A stretch of DNA of 64,000 nt from Pyropia yezoensis. Taxonomy: Eukaryota; Rhodophyta; Bangiophyceae; Bangiales; Bangiaceae. Below, one piece after another: positions 10,073 to 21,200 of this stretch; the first letter of the stretch is position 1, and every line of letters begins with the position of its first letter. Below the pieces are notes generated by a model, which made no database searches, had not been told where the DNA came from, and worked only from the letters and a program-made list of their open reading frames with translations. The stretch covers positions 30,294,894-30,358,893 of the forward strand of contig CM020618.1 of the NCBI GenBank assembly GCA_009829735.1. Reading direction: 5' to 3'. The position numbers and the translations under genes were made by a program.

Positions 10073-10930
10073 ATGGGCCTCACCGCCACCACCGCCACGG
10101 GCTTGGTGCTCGTTGCCGCCGCCGCCGTTGCGGCCGGCCCCACCGGTGCGGCGGTCGTGCCGTCCACCACCGTGGACGTGGCGGTGCGGTCTGGCTCCCA
10201 CCCCCGCCCGGTGCCGCCGGCGCACCCGCGGCCGCCAACCAAGAAGCCGCCGACCAAGAAGCCGCCGTCCAAGGGGTCGGACAGCAGTGACAGCGGGAGC
10301 GACAGCTCGGGGAGCGGCAGCAGCAGCTCTGGGGGCAGCGGCTCGGGGAGCGATAGCTCGGGGAGCGGCTCGGGCAGCGGCAGCGGCAGCGGCAGCGGCA
10401 GCGGCAGCGGCAGCGGCAGCGGCAGCGGCAGCGACAGTGGCGGGGAGCACAAGCCACGCCGCAAGCACCCGCGCCGCCACTACGCGTCCCACCGGCTGGC
10501 ACGCATGGCCGCTGCCGCCGCCGCCAGTGCAGACGAGGCGGCCGTGACGGTCCGGTCGGGCGGCCACCCCCGCCCGCCGGTGCACCCGCCGCGCCCCCCC
10601 CCCAAGAAGCCGTCGGGCTCTGGCTCTGACAGCAGCGGCAGCGGCAGCGGCAGCGACAGCAGCTCGGGGAGCGGCTCGGGGAGCGGCTCCGGGAGCGGCT
10701 CGGGGAGCGGCTCGGGGAGTGGCTCGGGGAGCGGCTCGGGGAGCGGCTCGGGGAGCAGCAGCGACGGTGGCGGCGGCGGCAAGCACAAGCCCCCCCGCCA
10801 CCCCCGCCCCACCCACCGCACGGCGACGGGCCGCGCGGCGGTGCCGCTGGCGGTGCGCGCCATGGCCCGCCGCCGTCTGCAGCGGCTGCCCCGCGGGAGC
10901 CCCTTCCTGGCTCGCTCGCCGGTTGTGTAA
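10073..10930 (+). CDS. Secreted Ser/Gly-repeat, basic Pro/His-rich protein (probable cell-wall or matrix protein)
   Basis: No family is recognised. The 285-residue protein starts with a clear signal peptide (MGLTATTATGLVLVAAAAVA) and consists of two similar modules. Each begins with a (V)RSGxHPRP block followed by PPRPP/PPTKKP, then a long Ser-Gly tract (about residues 63-122 and 182-236), then a basic KHKPRRHPR-type segment. The first tract is encoded largely by repeated GGCAGC and the second by repeated GGCTCGGGGAGC, so both are expandable DNA repeats. The extended Ser-Gly tracts would be heavily O-glycosylated or glycosaminoglycan-like attachment sites if the protein enters the secretory path (inference). 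A strong TATA box sits 167 bases upstream. The open frame extends upstream to 9929, but that part overlaps the promoter and lacks a signal peptide, so the start at 10073 is preferred. Confidence 0.75.
   Translation: MGLTATTATGLVLVAAAAVAAGPTGAAVVPSTTVDVAVRSGSHPRPVPPAHPRPPTKKPPTKKPPSKGSDSSDSGSDSSGSGSSSSGGSGSGSDSSGSGSGSGSGSGSGSGSGSGSGSGSDSGGEHKPRRKHPRRHYASHRLARMAAAAAASADEAAVTVRSGGHPRPPVHPPRPPPKKPSGSGSDSSGSGSGSDSSSGSGSGSGSGSGSGSGSGSGSGSGSGSGSGSSSDGGGGGKHKPPRHPRPTHRTATGRAAVPLAVRAMARRRLQRLPRGSPFLARSPVV
10371..10434 (+). repeat. GGCAGC hexanucleotide repeat
   Basis: About ten near-perfect copies coding for Gly-Ser within the secreted repeat protein. Confidence 0.85.
10671..10756 (+). repeat. GGCTCGGGGAGC dodecamer repeat
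   Basis: About seven tandem copies of a 12-base unit encoding Gly-Ser-Gly-Ser, different in codon choice from the first tract of the same gene. Confidence 0.85.
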
Positions 10931-12054
10931 GGTGGCCCCGTGGAGGAGCGGCCCGCACCCCGGTTGGGGTGGTGGGTGGGCGGGTGGACGTCCCCCATGG
11001 CCATTGCTGGGAGGGAGGTGGGGGGCTAGCTTGGGCGGCGGTGGGCCCCAGCGGTCGTGGTGCATTAGCACCAATTGGCACCAACCCCCTCCCTCCCTTC
11101 CCCCAAGTCGGTTTCGTCTGTGGAGGGGGAGGCCTGTCCTGTGTGGGACGCGGATGTGTGTGGGGTGGCCCCGCTGTCAAGGGGGAGCGACGGCGGCCAC
11201 TGTCGGCCGACGCGCACTGACTGGATTTACTTGTGATAAAAAGCCGCTGCTCCGATGCTGCGCACCGTCAACCCGTTCTCCTCCCCTTGCTATGTACTGT
11301 GCGTACAGTACAGCCGGGGTGGCCATCTGCCCGACCGGTATGTATGGCACGACCCCGCTGTGCTCCCCACCTGGAAATCGGAAACCGCAGCAAGCGGCGC
11401 TCTGGGGCGGCTGGGGTGGTGGAAGAGCACAGTTGCCCGCGCCTCTGTTCAGCGCAGCGCAGCGCCCCATGGGCCATGTGCGCGTCGCCGTCGGCACAAC
11501 ACCCCTCCCTTTCCGCCGGCGCCTCCACACTCTCACTCAAACCCGAGGAGCCCCACCGGTTCAACAGAAAACTGCGTGATGGGGCAGGTGGCGGGGGAAG
11601 GGGGGGGGGAGGGACAGAGGGTACAAAGTAGGTACGCACATGAACGGACGGAACGGGGCGCCGTCGGCCGGCCGGCGCACGCAGCGCGCCCAGGTCGACC
11701 GGTTGGCCACCAGGCACAGGGGGCGGGTCGGCTGTGCAGAGGCCGGCCGGGCGGTGGGCTGGACTGCACGTTGACGGCGGTACCAGCGCGGCGCGGGGCG
11801 GGCGGGTGTGGCTCAAGCGGTCTGTGCCCGCCTGGAGCGCGCGCCGTCGGACGGTCCGAGGACCCACGCCTACCAACAAGCGCGTCGGCGGATCAAAGAG
11901 GAAGGGACGTCCATGGAGGTACTGTAGGTCGGGCCGGGGCCCATTGACATTGCCGCCGGGCCAATCAAGCCGCGCCCAACACCAAAGGTCTACAGGGTTC
12001 CCGGCTGGCGCGTCCCACGCCCGCCCCCTCCCCCCTCCACACCACTCCCTTGCG
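10931..12054. other. Intergenic region
   Basis: 3' flank of the repeat-protein gene and upstream region of the kinase gene. Several overlapping frames are open on both strands, none with a recognisable domain. Confidence 0.5.
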
Positions 12055-13898
12055 ATGGCCCCCCCCCCTCCCGCCCCCCCCCCCCATGGCACCCACCCCC
12101 AGTTCCCGTCCGTAGCCACCGCCGGCGCCGGCGCCGGCGCCGGCAGCCGCGGCAATGGCAGCGGCGGCGGCAGCGGCAGCGGCGGCAGCGGCAGCAGCAG
12201 CGGCCGTGGCAGTGGCGACGGCAGCCGCACTGGCTGCGCGCCCGGCGACGCGCTGCTGCGCTCCCTCCCCCCCACCGCGGTGGCCGCCGCGACGGGGGTG
12301 ACGCCGCCGCCACCGGCGTCTGCACTCACCGTTTCCGTCCTCGCAACGCTGTGGAAGGGCTACGGCCGCGTGTACGCGGTGGCGCCCGCCCAAAGCGGCG
12401 GTTGCTTTGGCGGTGACGGGGGAGGGAGCGGCGGCGGCGGCGACGGTGGCGGCGGCGACGGTGGCGGCGGCGGTGGCGGCAGCGGCGGTGGCCGTGGTGG
12501 TGGTGGCGGCGGCGGCGGCGGGGGCCCGCCTGGTGTCGGGCGCCCCCCCCCCACGGGCTTTGTCATCAAGCACGTGACCCCCCCCCCCGTGGCGGCCAAC
12601 GCCCCCCCCGCGGTGGCCAAGCGGGCGGCGCTCAAGGTGGGCTCCTTTGACGTGGAGGCCGCCTTTTACACCCACCTGGCGCCGACGCTGCGGGCCGCGG
12701 GGGTGGCCGTGCCGGCCGCCCACGCCATCCTCGTCGACGGCGTGCCTGCCGACGGCCGCCGCCGGCAGCCGCAGCACCCGGCCGTCTCGTCGACCGCCGC
12801 CGCCACTGTGACCGACGCCGCCGTCGCCGCCGTCGCTGCTGCCGCGCGTGGGCGGGGGGGGGCGGTCGTCGCCCCCCCCCCACGCCCCCCCCCCCGCAAA
12901 CCCTCCACCGGCAGCGCTCCTTTACTTTTGTGCTGTCAGACCTGCGGGCCGACGGGTACCCCCACAGCACCCCTGCCATGGCGTCCCTGGACGGCCCGCA
13001 GCTGCGCACCGCCCTCGGCTGGCTTGCCCGCTTCCACGCCACCTGGTGGGGGGGCGGCGTCGGTGCCGCCGCCGCCGCGGCCGCGCGCGCCGCCGGGGGC
13101 GTGGCCCCCGTCGGGGGCTACTGGCACCTCGGCTGGCGGCGGGCGGACGTGGCGGACCTTCCCGGCCACCTGGACCGCCTGGCCGCCGCCGCGCCGGCGG
13201 TGGCCGACGCCCTCTACGGCCCGCGGCTGGCCGCCGCCGCCGGGCGGACGCTCCTCCACGGAGACGCCAAGGCGGCCAACCTGGCGTGGGCCCCCGACCG
13301 CGCGTCGGCGGTGGCCGCTCTCGACTTTCAGTACGTCGGCTGGGGGCGCGGCGTGTGTGACGTGGCCAATCTGCTCGTCTCGTCGGCAACGCCAGCCGCC
13401 CTGGGGGGGGCCCTCCCGCTGCCCCCCGCTGCCGCCGCGGCCGCCGCGCCGGCAACGGCAGCGGGGGGCGATAGCGGCGGCGCCGCGGTGGCGGTGCCAC
13501 GGGGGCCCCCACGGAATCCCGCCCCCCTCGCTCCCCCAACCCCCACCTTCCTCTCCGGCACCGCCGACGCAGGCGGTGACCGCGACCGCGTGGCGGCCGC
13601 CGAGGCATCCCTGCTGGGCGTCTACACCGCCGAGCTCGCCGCGGCGCTGCCGGCCGGCACCCCCCCCCCGTCGGCGGACGCTGTGGCGACTGCGTACGAG
13701 CTGGCGCTCCTCGACGTGGTCCGCTACCGCGGCACCGCCGCGTCGGTGGGCGGGCGCGGGAGCGCCTTCTTTGGGCCCAACGCGGGGTACGCGCTCGCCC
13801 GCGTCGGGGAGGTGCTCGACCGCCTCGACGGGGGGGCGGTCGCCCCGCCGGGCGTGTACGCGGCGGCCATTGAACGCCTGTACGGACATGCCCTGTGA
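12055..13898 (+). CDS. APH/CHK-type small-molecule kinase with a frame break
   Basis: Phosphotransferase of the aminoglycoside-phosphotransferase / choline-and-ecdysteroid-kinase-like superfamily; substrate unknown. The N-lobe is read from MAPPPPAPPP (12055): LWKGYGRVYAV, the ATP-Lys strand GFVIKHVTP, and the alpha-C helix VGSFDVEAAFYTHLAP. The C-lobe is read one frame away from about 12860: RSFTFVLSDLRADGYP, ALGWLARFHATWW, the catalytic loop LLHGDAKAANLAW (Asp near 13264) and the metal-binding AALDFQYVGWGRGVCDVANLL. The stop is at 13898. The two halves join only if one base is added (or two removed) inside 12854-12895, which holds runs of G9, C10 and C11. No GT-AG intron of sensible size explains it. 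The break is therefore probably a homopolymer miscount, or else a real frameshift. Gly-rich inserts lie in the N-lobe. Plant and algal relatives with DFQ-x-VGWG are known to me as uncharacterised proteins. Confidence 0.75.
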
Positions 13899-15299
13899 GG
13901 CAGAAGGGGGGGGGGGGGAGAGTTGGGGGGAGGGGGGGGCGGCTGCTGTCCACAGGGGGCTGGGATGAGCAGTGTAAGTTTCCCGCCTTGATGTTGTGAT
14001 GGGGGGGGGGATGACCGTCGTCGTCGCAAAGACGAGGAACCACTGGCTGGGTCGCCGCCACCGCCGCCAGTTTTCGTGACAACAGCGACGGTGATGGTGA
14101 CGGCACCGAGCACAGCACCGACGGGCCGTCGAGATGGGCTCGCCCCTCCCCCCGCCCCCCCCTCCCGCGCGTGGGCGTTGCGTGAAGTGGATCTACCATC
14201 CACGCAGTGCCCACAGGTAGTGCACGGGGGGGGCTTCCGCTCCCGCGGCGGTCCCCGACGCCCACCCCCGCCACCCCCGTCACCCATCGACATCGTGCCT
14301 GTGGGTGGGCGCGCAACGTGTAGTGGTTCGTGCACTTCTCTTCGGCAAAACCCCACAACCAACCCCCCCCCGCACCCTCCCCCCTCCGCCCCCACAACCA
14401 CCTTGGCGCCAACGTCGGTGGCGTCAAACGCCTCCGCCCGCGGGAGAGTCACGACGGTGGTGCCAGTGGGAAGCGGCGTCTTCGCAGCGTCGTCAACAAG
14501 GCCCGACGGGAAGGTGGAGAGAGCGGCGGCGGGGGCCCCCGCCCCGGCGAGGCCCCGGGGCCGCCAATCGAGCAGTGGCTGCCTAGAAGAAGGCGGCGGT
14601 CGTTGGTGGGGAGGGGGCGGAGGCGGGCGCGGAAAAACAGTTGCGGCAGTGGTCCCGAGTACGGGCGGCAGGAGGGTGGGGCACCAGATGAGGGAAGGGG
14701 TGGGAGGGGGTGGGCCCATGCTGGTGGCTGCCGCCCCGCCCGTCGCCACAAGGGAAGAGCAGACTGCTCCCCGCGTGATCACCGTGGATGGGCAACAGGT
14801 GCGGGATGGGAGCGCCCTTGCCGTCGAGTGGGTGGTGCTGTACTGGCCGAAAGCTGCTGTGCACAAGTGACGACGACGCGCGGGGCGGCGGACGGTGGTG
14901 GACGCGGTGGCATCCGGAGGGCAAACGGGGAGCTCTTGGCCTGTTGGGCTGACAAGGTACGCACACACGTCCGGCCCGCAGTACCTGACAATGAATGCCG
15001 GCTCTGCTCCCTCCCTGGCCCACCAGGAACCCTGCGCCCCTGCAGGCGTATCCATCAAGAAAGAAGAGACTGGCAAGGACGACCAACACGAGGTAATGAA
15101 AAAGAAAGAAACAAAAAAAAAGGTGTAGGAAAAAATGTGTGCGCTAGGAATCCATCAACCTCGCCCACAAAAGGCACGAACGCGCAATGAGGCCACAGCG
15201 CCACCCCTGTGGACGAAGCGAGACGACCGCTCGGCACCGATCACGAACGACGTACAAAGGGGCGAGGAGACGAGCAAGAAAAGCAGCGGCGGGGCGCGT
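13899..15299. other. Intergenic region, 3' flanks of kinase and PsbU genes
   Basis: Convergent downstream regions. A minus-strand frame (13724-15076) and a plus-strand frame (14076-14870) are open but low-complexity and match nothing I know. A-rich stretches near 15090-15135 fit the 3' end region of the PsbU transcript. Confidence 0.45.
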
Positions 15300-15953
15300 T
15301 TAACGGTAGAGGCCGTTGTTGACCTTGTCCAGCTCCTGTAGTCATCATGAGAGATGCGGGAGTAGGTGTATCGTACAGCACAGGAAAGAGGACGAGACAA
15401 AAGACGCACCGACGCGGGTCAGAACACATCCCCCCAAGATCAAACAGAAGAGGTGGGACAAATGGCCCACGGCAACAACCCACACAAAAGAGACAACAAA
15501 AAACACAACAAAAAGCAGAGAGCAAAAACGTACGTATTCGGGGGTCGGCGTCAAAGCCACCAGCTTGTCCTCGTACTTCTTGAGCGTGGCAATCTGCAGG
15601 TCCGTCAGCCCCGGGATCTTGTACAGGTCGGACACAGTCTCAAACGGCCCGTTGGTGGCAATGAGGCCCGCCACCGTTGGGTACATGCCCGGGTACTTGG
15701 CATACGCACGCACGTTGGCGTTGTTGATGTCAATGATGTCCGAGCCACCGAGGAAGGGCACGTTGGCGTACTCAGTCTCAGCCAGCGCAGGGAGGGAGCC
15801 CGCCACGGCGGCAAGAGCAGCGGCAGCGGCACCGGTAAGGGCCGCACGGCGGGACACAACCGGCTTGTCGTCGGCGGCCATGCAGATCGTGGAGCGCGCG
15901 GCGGCGGCCACGCGCAGAGGCGCAGCGGCCCCAACAAAGGCAGTAGAGTCCAT
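15300..15953 (-). CDS. psbU: PsbU, extrinsic 12-kDa oxygen-evolving-complex protein of photosystem II (2 exons)
   Basis: Lumenal protein that shields the manganese cluster of photosystem II in cyanobacteria and red-lineage algae. Exon 1 is 15534-15953 (140 codons). The intron is 15336-15533, donor GTACGT and acceptor CTACAG. Exon 2 is only 36 bases (15300-15335) and codes ELDKVNNGLYR plus stop, the canonical PsbU C-terminus. The leader is bipartite: a plastid transit peptide (MDSTAFVGAAAPLRVAAAAR) followed by a thylakoid signal with twin arginines (SRRAALTGAAAAALAAVAG) ending LPALA before ETEYANV. The mature part is about 93 residues with the helix-hairpin-helix region LYKIPGLTDLQIATLKKYED. 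The open frame continues upstream, but the Met at 15953 gives the proper leader. It shows nuclear coding of a photosystem subunit and is the best taxonomic marker here. Confidence 0.95.
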
Positions 15954-17488
15954 GGCTGCGCCGGTGGACAAGGGAAGGAAGGGGGATAGGATCAGGGGCG
16001 AGAGGCAAGCAGCGGCGACGACGCGTGCAAAGGCAAGAGGGTGGGGGTGGAAGGTGGCGGTGAATGAGAGAGTGACTGAACGGCGAGGCAGGATGAGGGG
16101 CTGACGAGGAGGATGCGAACGAGGACGGCCCCAAACCAAACCAGTGGCGGGTCAAGAGCGGGAGGGTTGTGCGGCTACCACGCTCGGTCGCCGCGCAGGA
16201 GCTGCGTGCGGGGGGGTGAGATCTCGGTCCCACCCCAAGCGGAGGTCGAAATCGGGCCGTCGAGACCGTGCGCCCACGCGCGCAGCAGTGCGTGGCCCCT
16301 GGAGACCCAATCGGCGAAGACATAAAATGTGATCGACCCGTTCGGTCGTACTTTTACAGGGTCATACATGTATGTAATTACTGAACCACCGAACGAGAGT
16401 TGTTGTTTCAGGCGGAGGTAGTTGCGGAGCAAGCAGAAGATTCTCGGGTTTCTCCCCCAATACAAAGTCCTATGTCCTGGAAACCAGGATCAATGGTCTG
16501 CAATAGACCGGATGAGGATACGACCGCCCAAGCACTTCCGACCCGCAGCGCATGGATATTTTCGGGCCCTTTGCAGAGGGAGGAAATCTCTGGTGTGCTT
16601 GACAGGGGGTTTGGCACTGGGGTCTACCCGAGCAGGACAGTCCACCGGTTGGCTGGCCGAGATTCTCGAAGCTGCGGCGCAGCTTCATTCTTCCTTCCAG
16701 CCTCGAGACCACGCGAGTTGAGAGAGCGCGCGCACGTGCACGACCACCATCGATGCGAGATTTGGCCGCAGGGTCACTGGGTTTCACCTTCAACGCGATC
16801 GCTTTGTTGGTGGAACCTACTGCAAGCTGCCAACCAATGACACGACGGGGGGCCTTGTGATGGCCAATGAAACACATCCATGAGTGTCGGGTACCTACTT
16901 ACAGCCCTCTTGAGGGACGTCGGTCTGCCAATGAGATCTAAGAAGCGTCGTCTCAGTCCGTATCAGAGTGGCTGGCGCCTGCCGTCCTTGCTGCAAAGAG
17001 CTCCCTCCACCACCCGCCTCAAAGACCCCCCCAGACCAACGTGGTGGTGCGCGGACGGCGCTGCGTGAGCAGACGCAACAAATCGACGCGCCTGCTCACG
17101 CAGACGACGCTCGTGCGGGCGAAGCGACGGGCCGGCACTGCCGCGTCTGCTCGCCGCCTGAAGGGCGGGCCCGTGCCCACACCCACCGCAGACGGGCCCG
17201 CTGGCTGTGCTCCTCGGCGGCCGAACCGGCACGTGCAATTCACGTGTGGCTGTGGATGCGCACGTGAACAAATCTGTTGAGCCAGCTGGCAGCACGTGGC
17301 CTCAAAGCGGGTGCAGGCCAAGCCGCCAGAAAAGAGGCCGCCGCACCACCACGCGGACCGCTACCCGCCGCCGCCGCCGCGCGCCCCCGCTGCCGCCGCC
17401 AGTGCGGCGCGAGCGGCGGCGGCAGCCTCACGCCAAGCCATCATCACCCCCCTCAAGCTACTGCAGTCGCGGGGGGGTGTCGAAGGAT

Positions 17489-17522
<34 letters not shown>
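17489..17522 (+). repeat. G34 homopolymer
   Basis: Uninterrupted run of 34 G residues upstream of the HSF gene. Confidence 0.9.
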
Positions 17523-17523
<1 letters not shown>

Positions 17524-17776
17524 AGGCGGTGGTGGCTTTGGGGGTCATGTGCACGGCCGCCTACAGACTTGTGGACCGGCACAACACGTCAGCCACCCCT
17601 TGCCGCGGTTGGGGTTGAGGACACAGGCAGTGGCCGACAGCGGGCAGGCGGGAGTGGAATGGGGCGACGGGCAGGGAGAGAAGAGCGTGGTGGGGGTGGG
17701 GGTGGCTAGGGTGCGGGACCGTTTTACACCGGCACCCCCGTCTTTGCGACCGGGGGCCCACGCCAAGCCGCCAAAT

Positions 17777-17805
17777 CCCCCCCCCCCCCCCCCCCCCCCC
17801 CCCCC
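17777..17805 (+). repeat. C29 homopolymer
   Basis: Uninterrupted run of 29 C residues, about 255 bases after the G34 run. The two are complementary and could pair in single-stranded DNA or RNA. Confidence 0.9.
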
Positions 17806-18244
17806 GCCCGCCCCCTCCATTCCCGCCCATCCACCACCCACCCACCCCCCGCTGCCACAGGGGCCTCAGCCGCCAGTACCCCCGTTGCGTATCATCGTAC
17901 GCGGCGAGTGGCTCACGCGACGCCACCGTCGAGCGCACGTGCCGTCGGCGTTTGGTGGTGGCCGGTGGTCGGCGGCGCCGAGGGACGGCGATTGTCCGGT
18001 CGTCCGCCACTCTAGCGTACCCTTCCCCGTTGGACCGCCTCTCCCCCTTCCCCCACGTTCACCCCCACCCCTACCCTCACCTCCACACCCACCACCTCCA
18101 CTCCCCCCCCTCCTTCCCAACTCCCCTGCCGCCCCACGCGAATACGGGGGGCCGTGGTACCACCGGGGTCGTCGGCCTCCGACCCGGTGCGGCTGGAGAG
18201 CAGAGGCGGCTGTCGCGGCAGCGTCACGCGCATCGCGCGCGGCC

Positions 18245-21200
18245 ATGTGGACACCCCGTGGTGACGGTGACCGACGGTGGGCGGGCGTCCGCAGCGACGA
18301 TGGCGCACCCGGCGGCGGGAGAGACGGGCGCGGCACGAGCAGCGATGGCGGCAGCGGCGGGAATGGCGGCGACGGTGGTGGTGGAGGTGGTGGCGGGGGC
18401 GGTGACGCCAGCGGTAGCGGCAGTGGCAGTGGCAGCAGCAGCGGCAGCGGCGGCGGCGACTTTGGTGGCGAAGACGGGCACCGTCCGGCAGCCGATGCAC
18501 TAGGGCGGCTGCCTGCGGCCCACCGTCTACGGCGGCCGGACGGGCCGCCACTCAATGGCGGCGGCAGCGGCGCATACGCCCACCCGCCACGGACACGCGC
18601 CGCCACCGACGTGCCTGGCAGTGGCGACGGCAGCGGCGACGGCGGGACGGGCAGTGGTAGCGGCAGCGCGGGGGCGGGGGCCGGGGCAGGCGCCGGCCGC
18701 CGCGGCGGAGGCGATGGCGGCGGCGGCGGTGGTGGCGGTGGCGGCCGCGGGGAGGTGCCCCCCCAGGTGGCAAGGGAGGGGGGACCCCACGTCGGCGGCC
18801 GCCACGCACCCGGCGCGCCGGCCAGCGGCCGCGGCAGCGGCGGCAGTGGGAGCGTCGGCCGTGGGAGCAGCGGGGAGGATCGGTGGGCGGTTGCGGGCGG
18901 TATGGGGGCAAGGGGGGACTCTCCAGCGGCGGCAACGCCGGCAGAGATGGCGGCGGCGGTGGCCACGGCGGTGGCCGCGATGGGCGTAGGGCCGTCGACG
19001 CCAGCGCCGATGTTGCCGCCACCGCCACCCCCATCCCCTACCGACCGGGCGACGGGCGCCGCGGGTGGCGATGGTTGGCGGCCAGACGGGGCATCAAAGC
19101 TTGGCGGGGGGGCGGCCAAGCGCCGCCGCCGCCGGGAGCCGTCATCGCCGTGGACGCCCACGATAGTGGTGCCGCCGCCGCACGGCAGTGCCGGCGGTGC
19201 CGGCGGTGGCAGTGCTGGCGGCAGCGGCGGCGCTGGTAGTGGTAGGGGTGGGGAGAGCTATTCGCCGCGGTCGCCCACCCACACCAACGGCGGGGGCGGG
19301 GTGGGGGGTGGCGATGGTCGGGGCCAACGGCCACCCCCGTCGGCTGCGCCCATCACACTCCCTTTGGTCACGCCGCGGTTGCCACTGCCGCCGCTGCCGC
19401 CGCCGCCGCCGCCACCCCCACCGCCGCCGCCGCCACCGCCATTAGGCATGACCGTCACCCCGACAGTGGGGCATGGCGCGGCAGGCACGCGCATCCGCAA
19501 CGCATGGAATCCACCATCGTTGGCGGGGGATGTCAGTGGTGGCGGTGGCGGCGGCACTGGCGATGGTGGCGTCGGTGTCTCAGGCCCTCGCCGCCGCTCT
19601 CGGGCGGGGACAGAAACTGCCGCGGGTGTGACCGGGGCCCCTGCCGGCGGCGTGCCCCCCCCTCCGCCCTTGGGCAGCGCCGCCACCGGTGCCGCGCTTG
19701 GTGGCGCCACCGCGGGCGGGGGCCCCCGCTCCCTCACCCCCTTTATCGCCAAACTGCACGACATTGTCCACGGCGGCGCGCCCGACACGCTCGTCAGCTG
19801 GCGCCCCGACGGGCGCGCGTTTGTGGTGCACGCAAAGGAGGAGTTTGCCGCGACAGTGTTGCCGACCTTCTTCAAGCACGCCCACTTTGCGTCGTTTGTG
19901 CGGCAGCTCAACAAGTACGGCTTCCACAAAGCGTCAGCAGAGGCGTGGGTGTTCTCACACCCCTGCTTCGTTCGCGGTGCGCCGCACCTGCTCAGCGGCA
20001 TTGTGCGGCAGCGGGTGGGGGAGGTGGAGCAGCGGCGGAGGAGCGGGGTGGGAGGGGGCAAGATGGGGGGCGCGAGCGGCGACGACCATCTCTCAGTACC
20101 GGGAGGGGGGGGAAGGCACGACGCTCCTGCGGGTGCCCCCGGCGCCGAGGAAGAAGAGGAAGAAGACGAGGTGGGCCGGGAGCTCGCGACCGTGTCCCCC
20201 AATCTCGACCGCGGTGGCCACCGTCACCCCCAGGGGACAGCGGGTGCGCTCAAGGGCGAGCCCGCAGCCGCTGTCAGCGACCGGGGCCGGTTTCATGGCC
20301 GTAGCGACAGCGGCAGCGGCGGGGCCTCGTGTCCGGCAGCGCCTTCGGCCGGCACCCCGTTAGCATACGCAGCAAGGGCGGCGGGTCAGGGGGCAGAGGC
20401 GGCGGCGGCGGGCACCGGGCGTGAATCCGCTGTTCGTGACGGCGTCACGTCCCCGTGGCGGCGCAAGCGCTCCCGACCGGCTGAGGCGGGCGGGGTGGGC
20501 AGCGGCGGCGGTGGCGTCGAAGTCGTAGCTGGCGGCGCGGCGAAGACTGGCGGCCGCCATGAGGCGGCAGCCCGAGGCGGCAGCACCCGACAGACGCCCG
20601 CCACCGCTTCGTGGTCAGCCACGTCGACGTTGCCAGTTGTGGCACCGGCGCAGCCGCCGCCGCCGATGCCACTGCCTCTCCCGTCGCAGACGCCGCTGCG
20701 GCCGCCGCTGCCACCGGGAGCGGCGTCTTCGACGCTGCCCGTCGCGGCACGCCCCCCTCCCCCCGGGATGCTGCCGATGCACGGCAGCGTCCTCCCCAGC
20801 GTCTACGCGGGCATGGTGCACGGGGGGCTCCACTACATGTCGCCGCCTGCCGGGCCCGTCGCGGCGGCCCCTAACGATGTTCCCCGATATGCCTCCCCCG
20901 GTGCGGCGGCAGCGGCGGCGGCGGCGGCGGCGGCAGCAGCGGGGCCGGGCCCGCCTATGGGCTACGCGCCCGCCTCTCACATGGCCTACTATGCCGCCGC
21001 CGCCGCGGCGCACTACCCGTACGCGTCCCCCCTCGCGCCGCCGGGAGGGGGGGGCATGTCCCCGTCGCCAACCGCGTCGGCAACGGCCGCCGCCATGCTG
21101 TCTGCGGCCGGGGGCATGCCGTGGGGTGCGTACCGCGGCCGCGGGTGGGATTGGCACCCGATGCTGGCGGGGCACGGGGGGAGGGGGGACGGCGCCAGAG

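Larger units (their letters stand above)
15954..18244. other. Region between PsbU and the HSF gene
   Basis: Includes the PsbU promoter side (15954-16150) and a lower-GC stretch (16310-16880) with only short frames. GC-rich DNA follows, with a 34-base G run and a 29-base C run. The HSF reading frame is open back to 17207 but crosses both homopolymers, so that part is more likely promoter or leader than protein. Confidence 0.45.

Noticed and set aside
10371-10756. CRISPR-like or centromeric array
   Set aside because: The repeats are short codon repeats within a coding frame, without spacers.
13724-15076. 450-codon minus-strand frame between kinase and PsbU
   Set aside because: Overlaps the 3' end of the kinase in antisense. 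No domain recognised; composition alone can explain it.
17207-18244. N-terminal extension of the HSF protein
   Set aside because: It would require translating a G34 and a C29 run, and has no conserved sequence; kept as leader or promoter.
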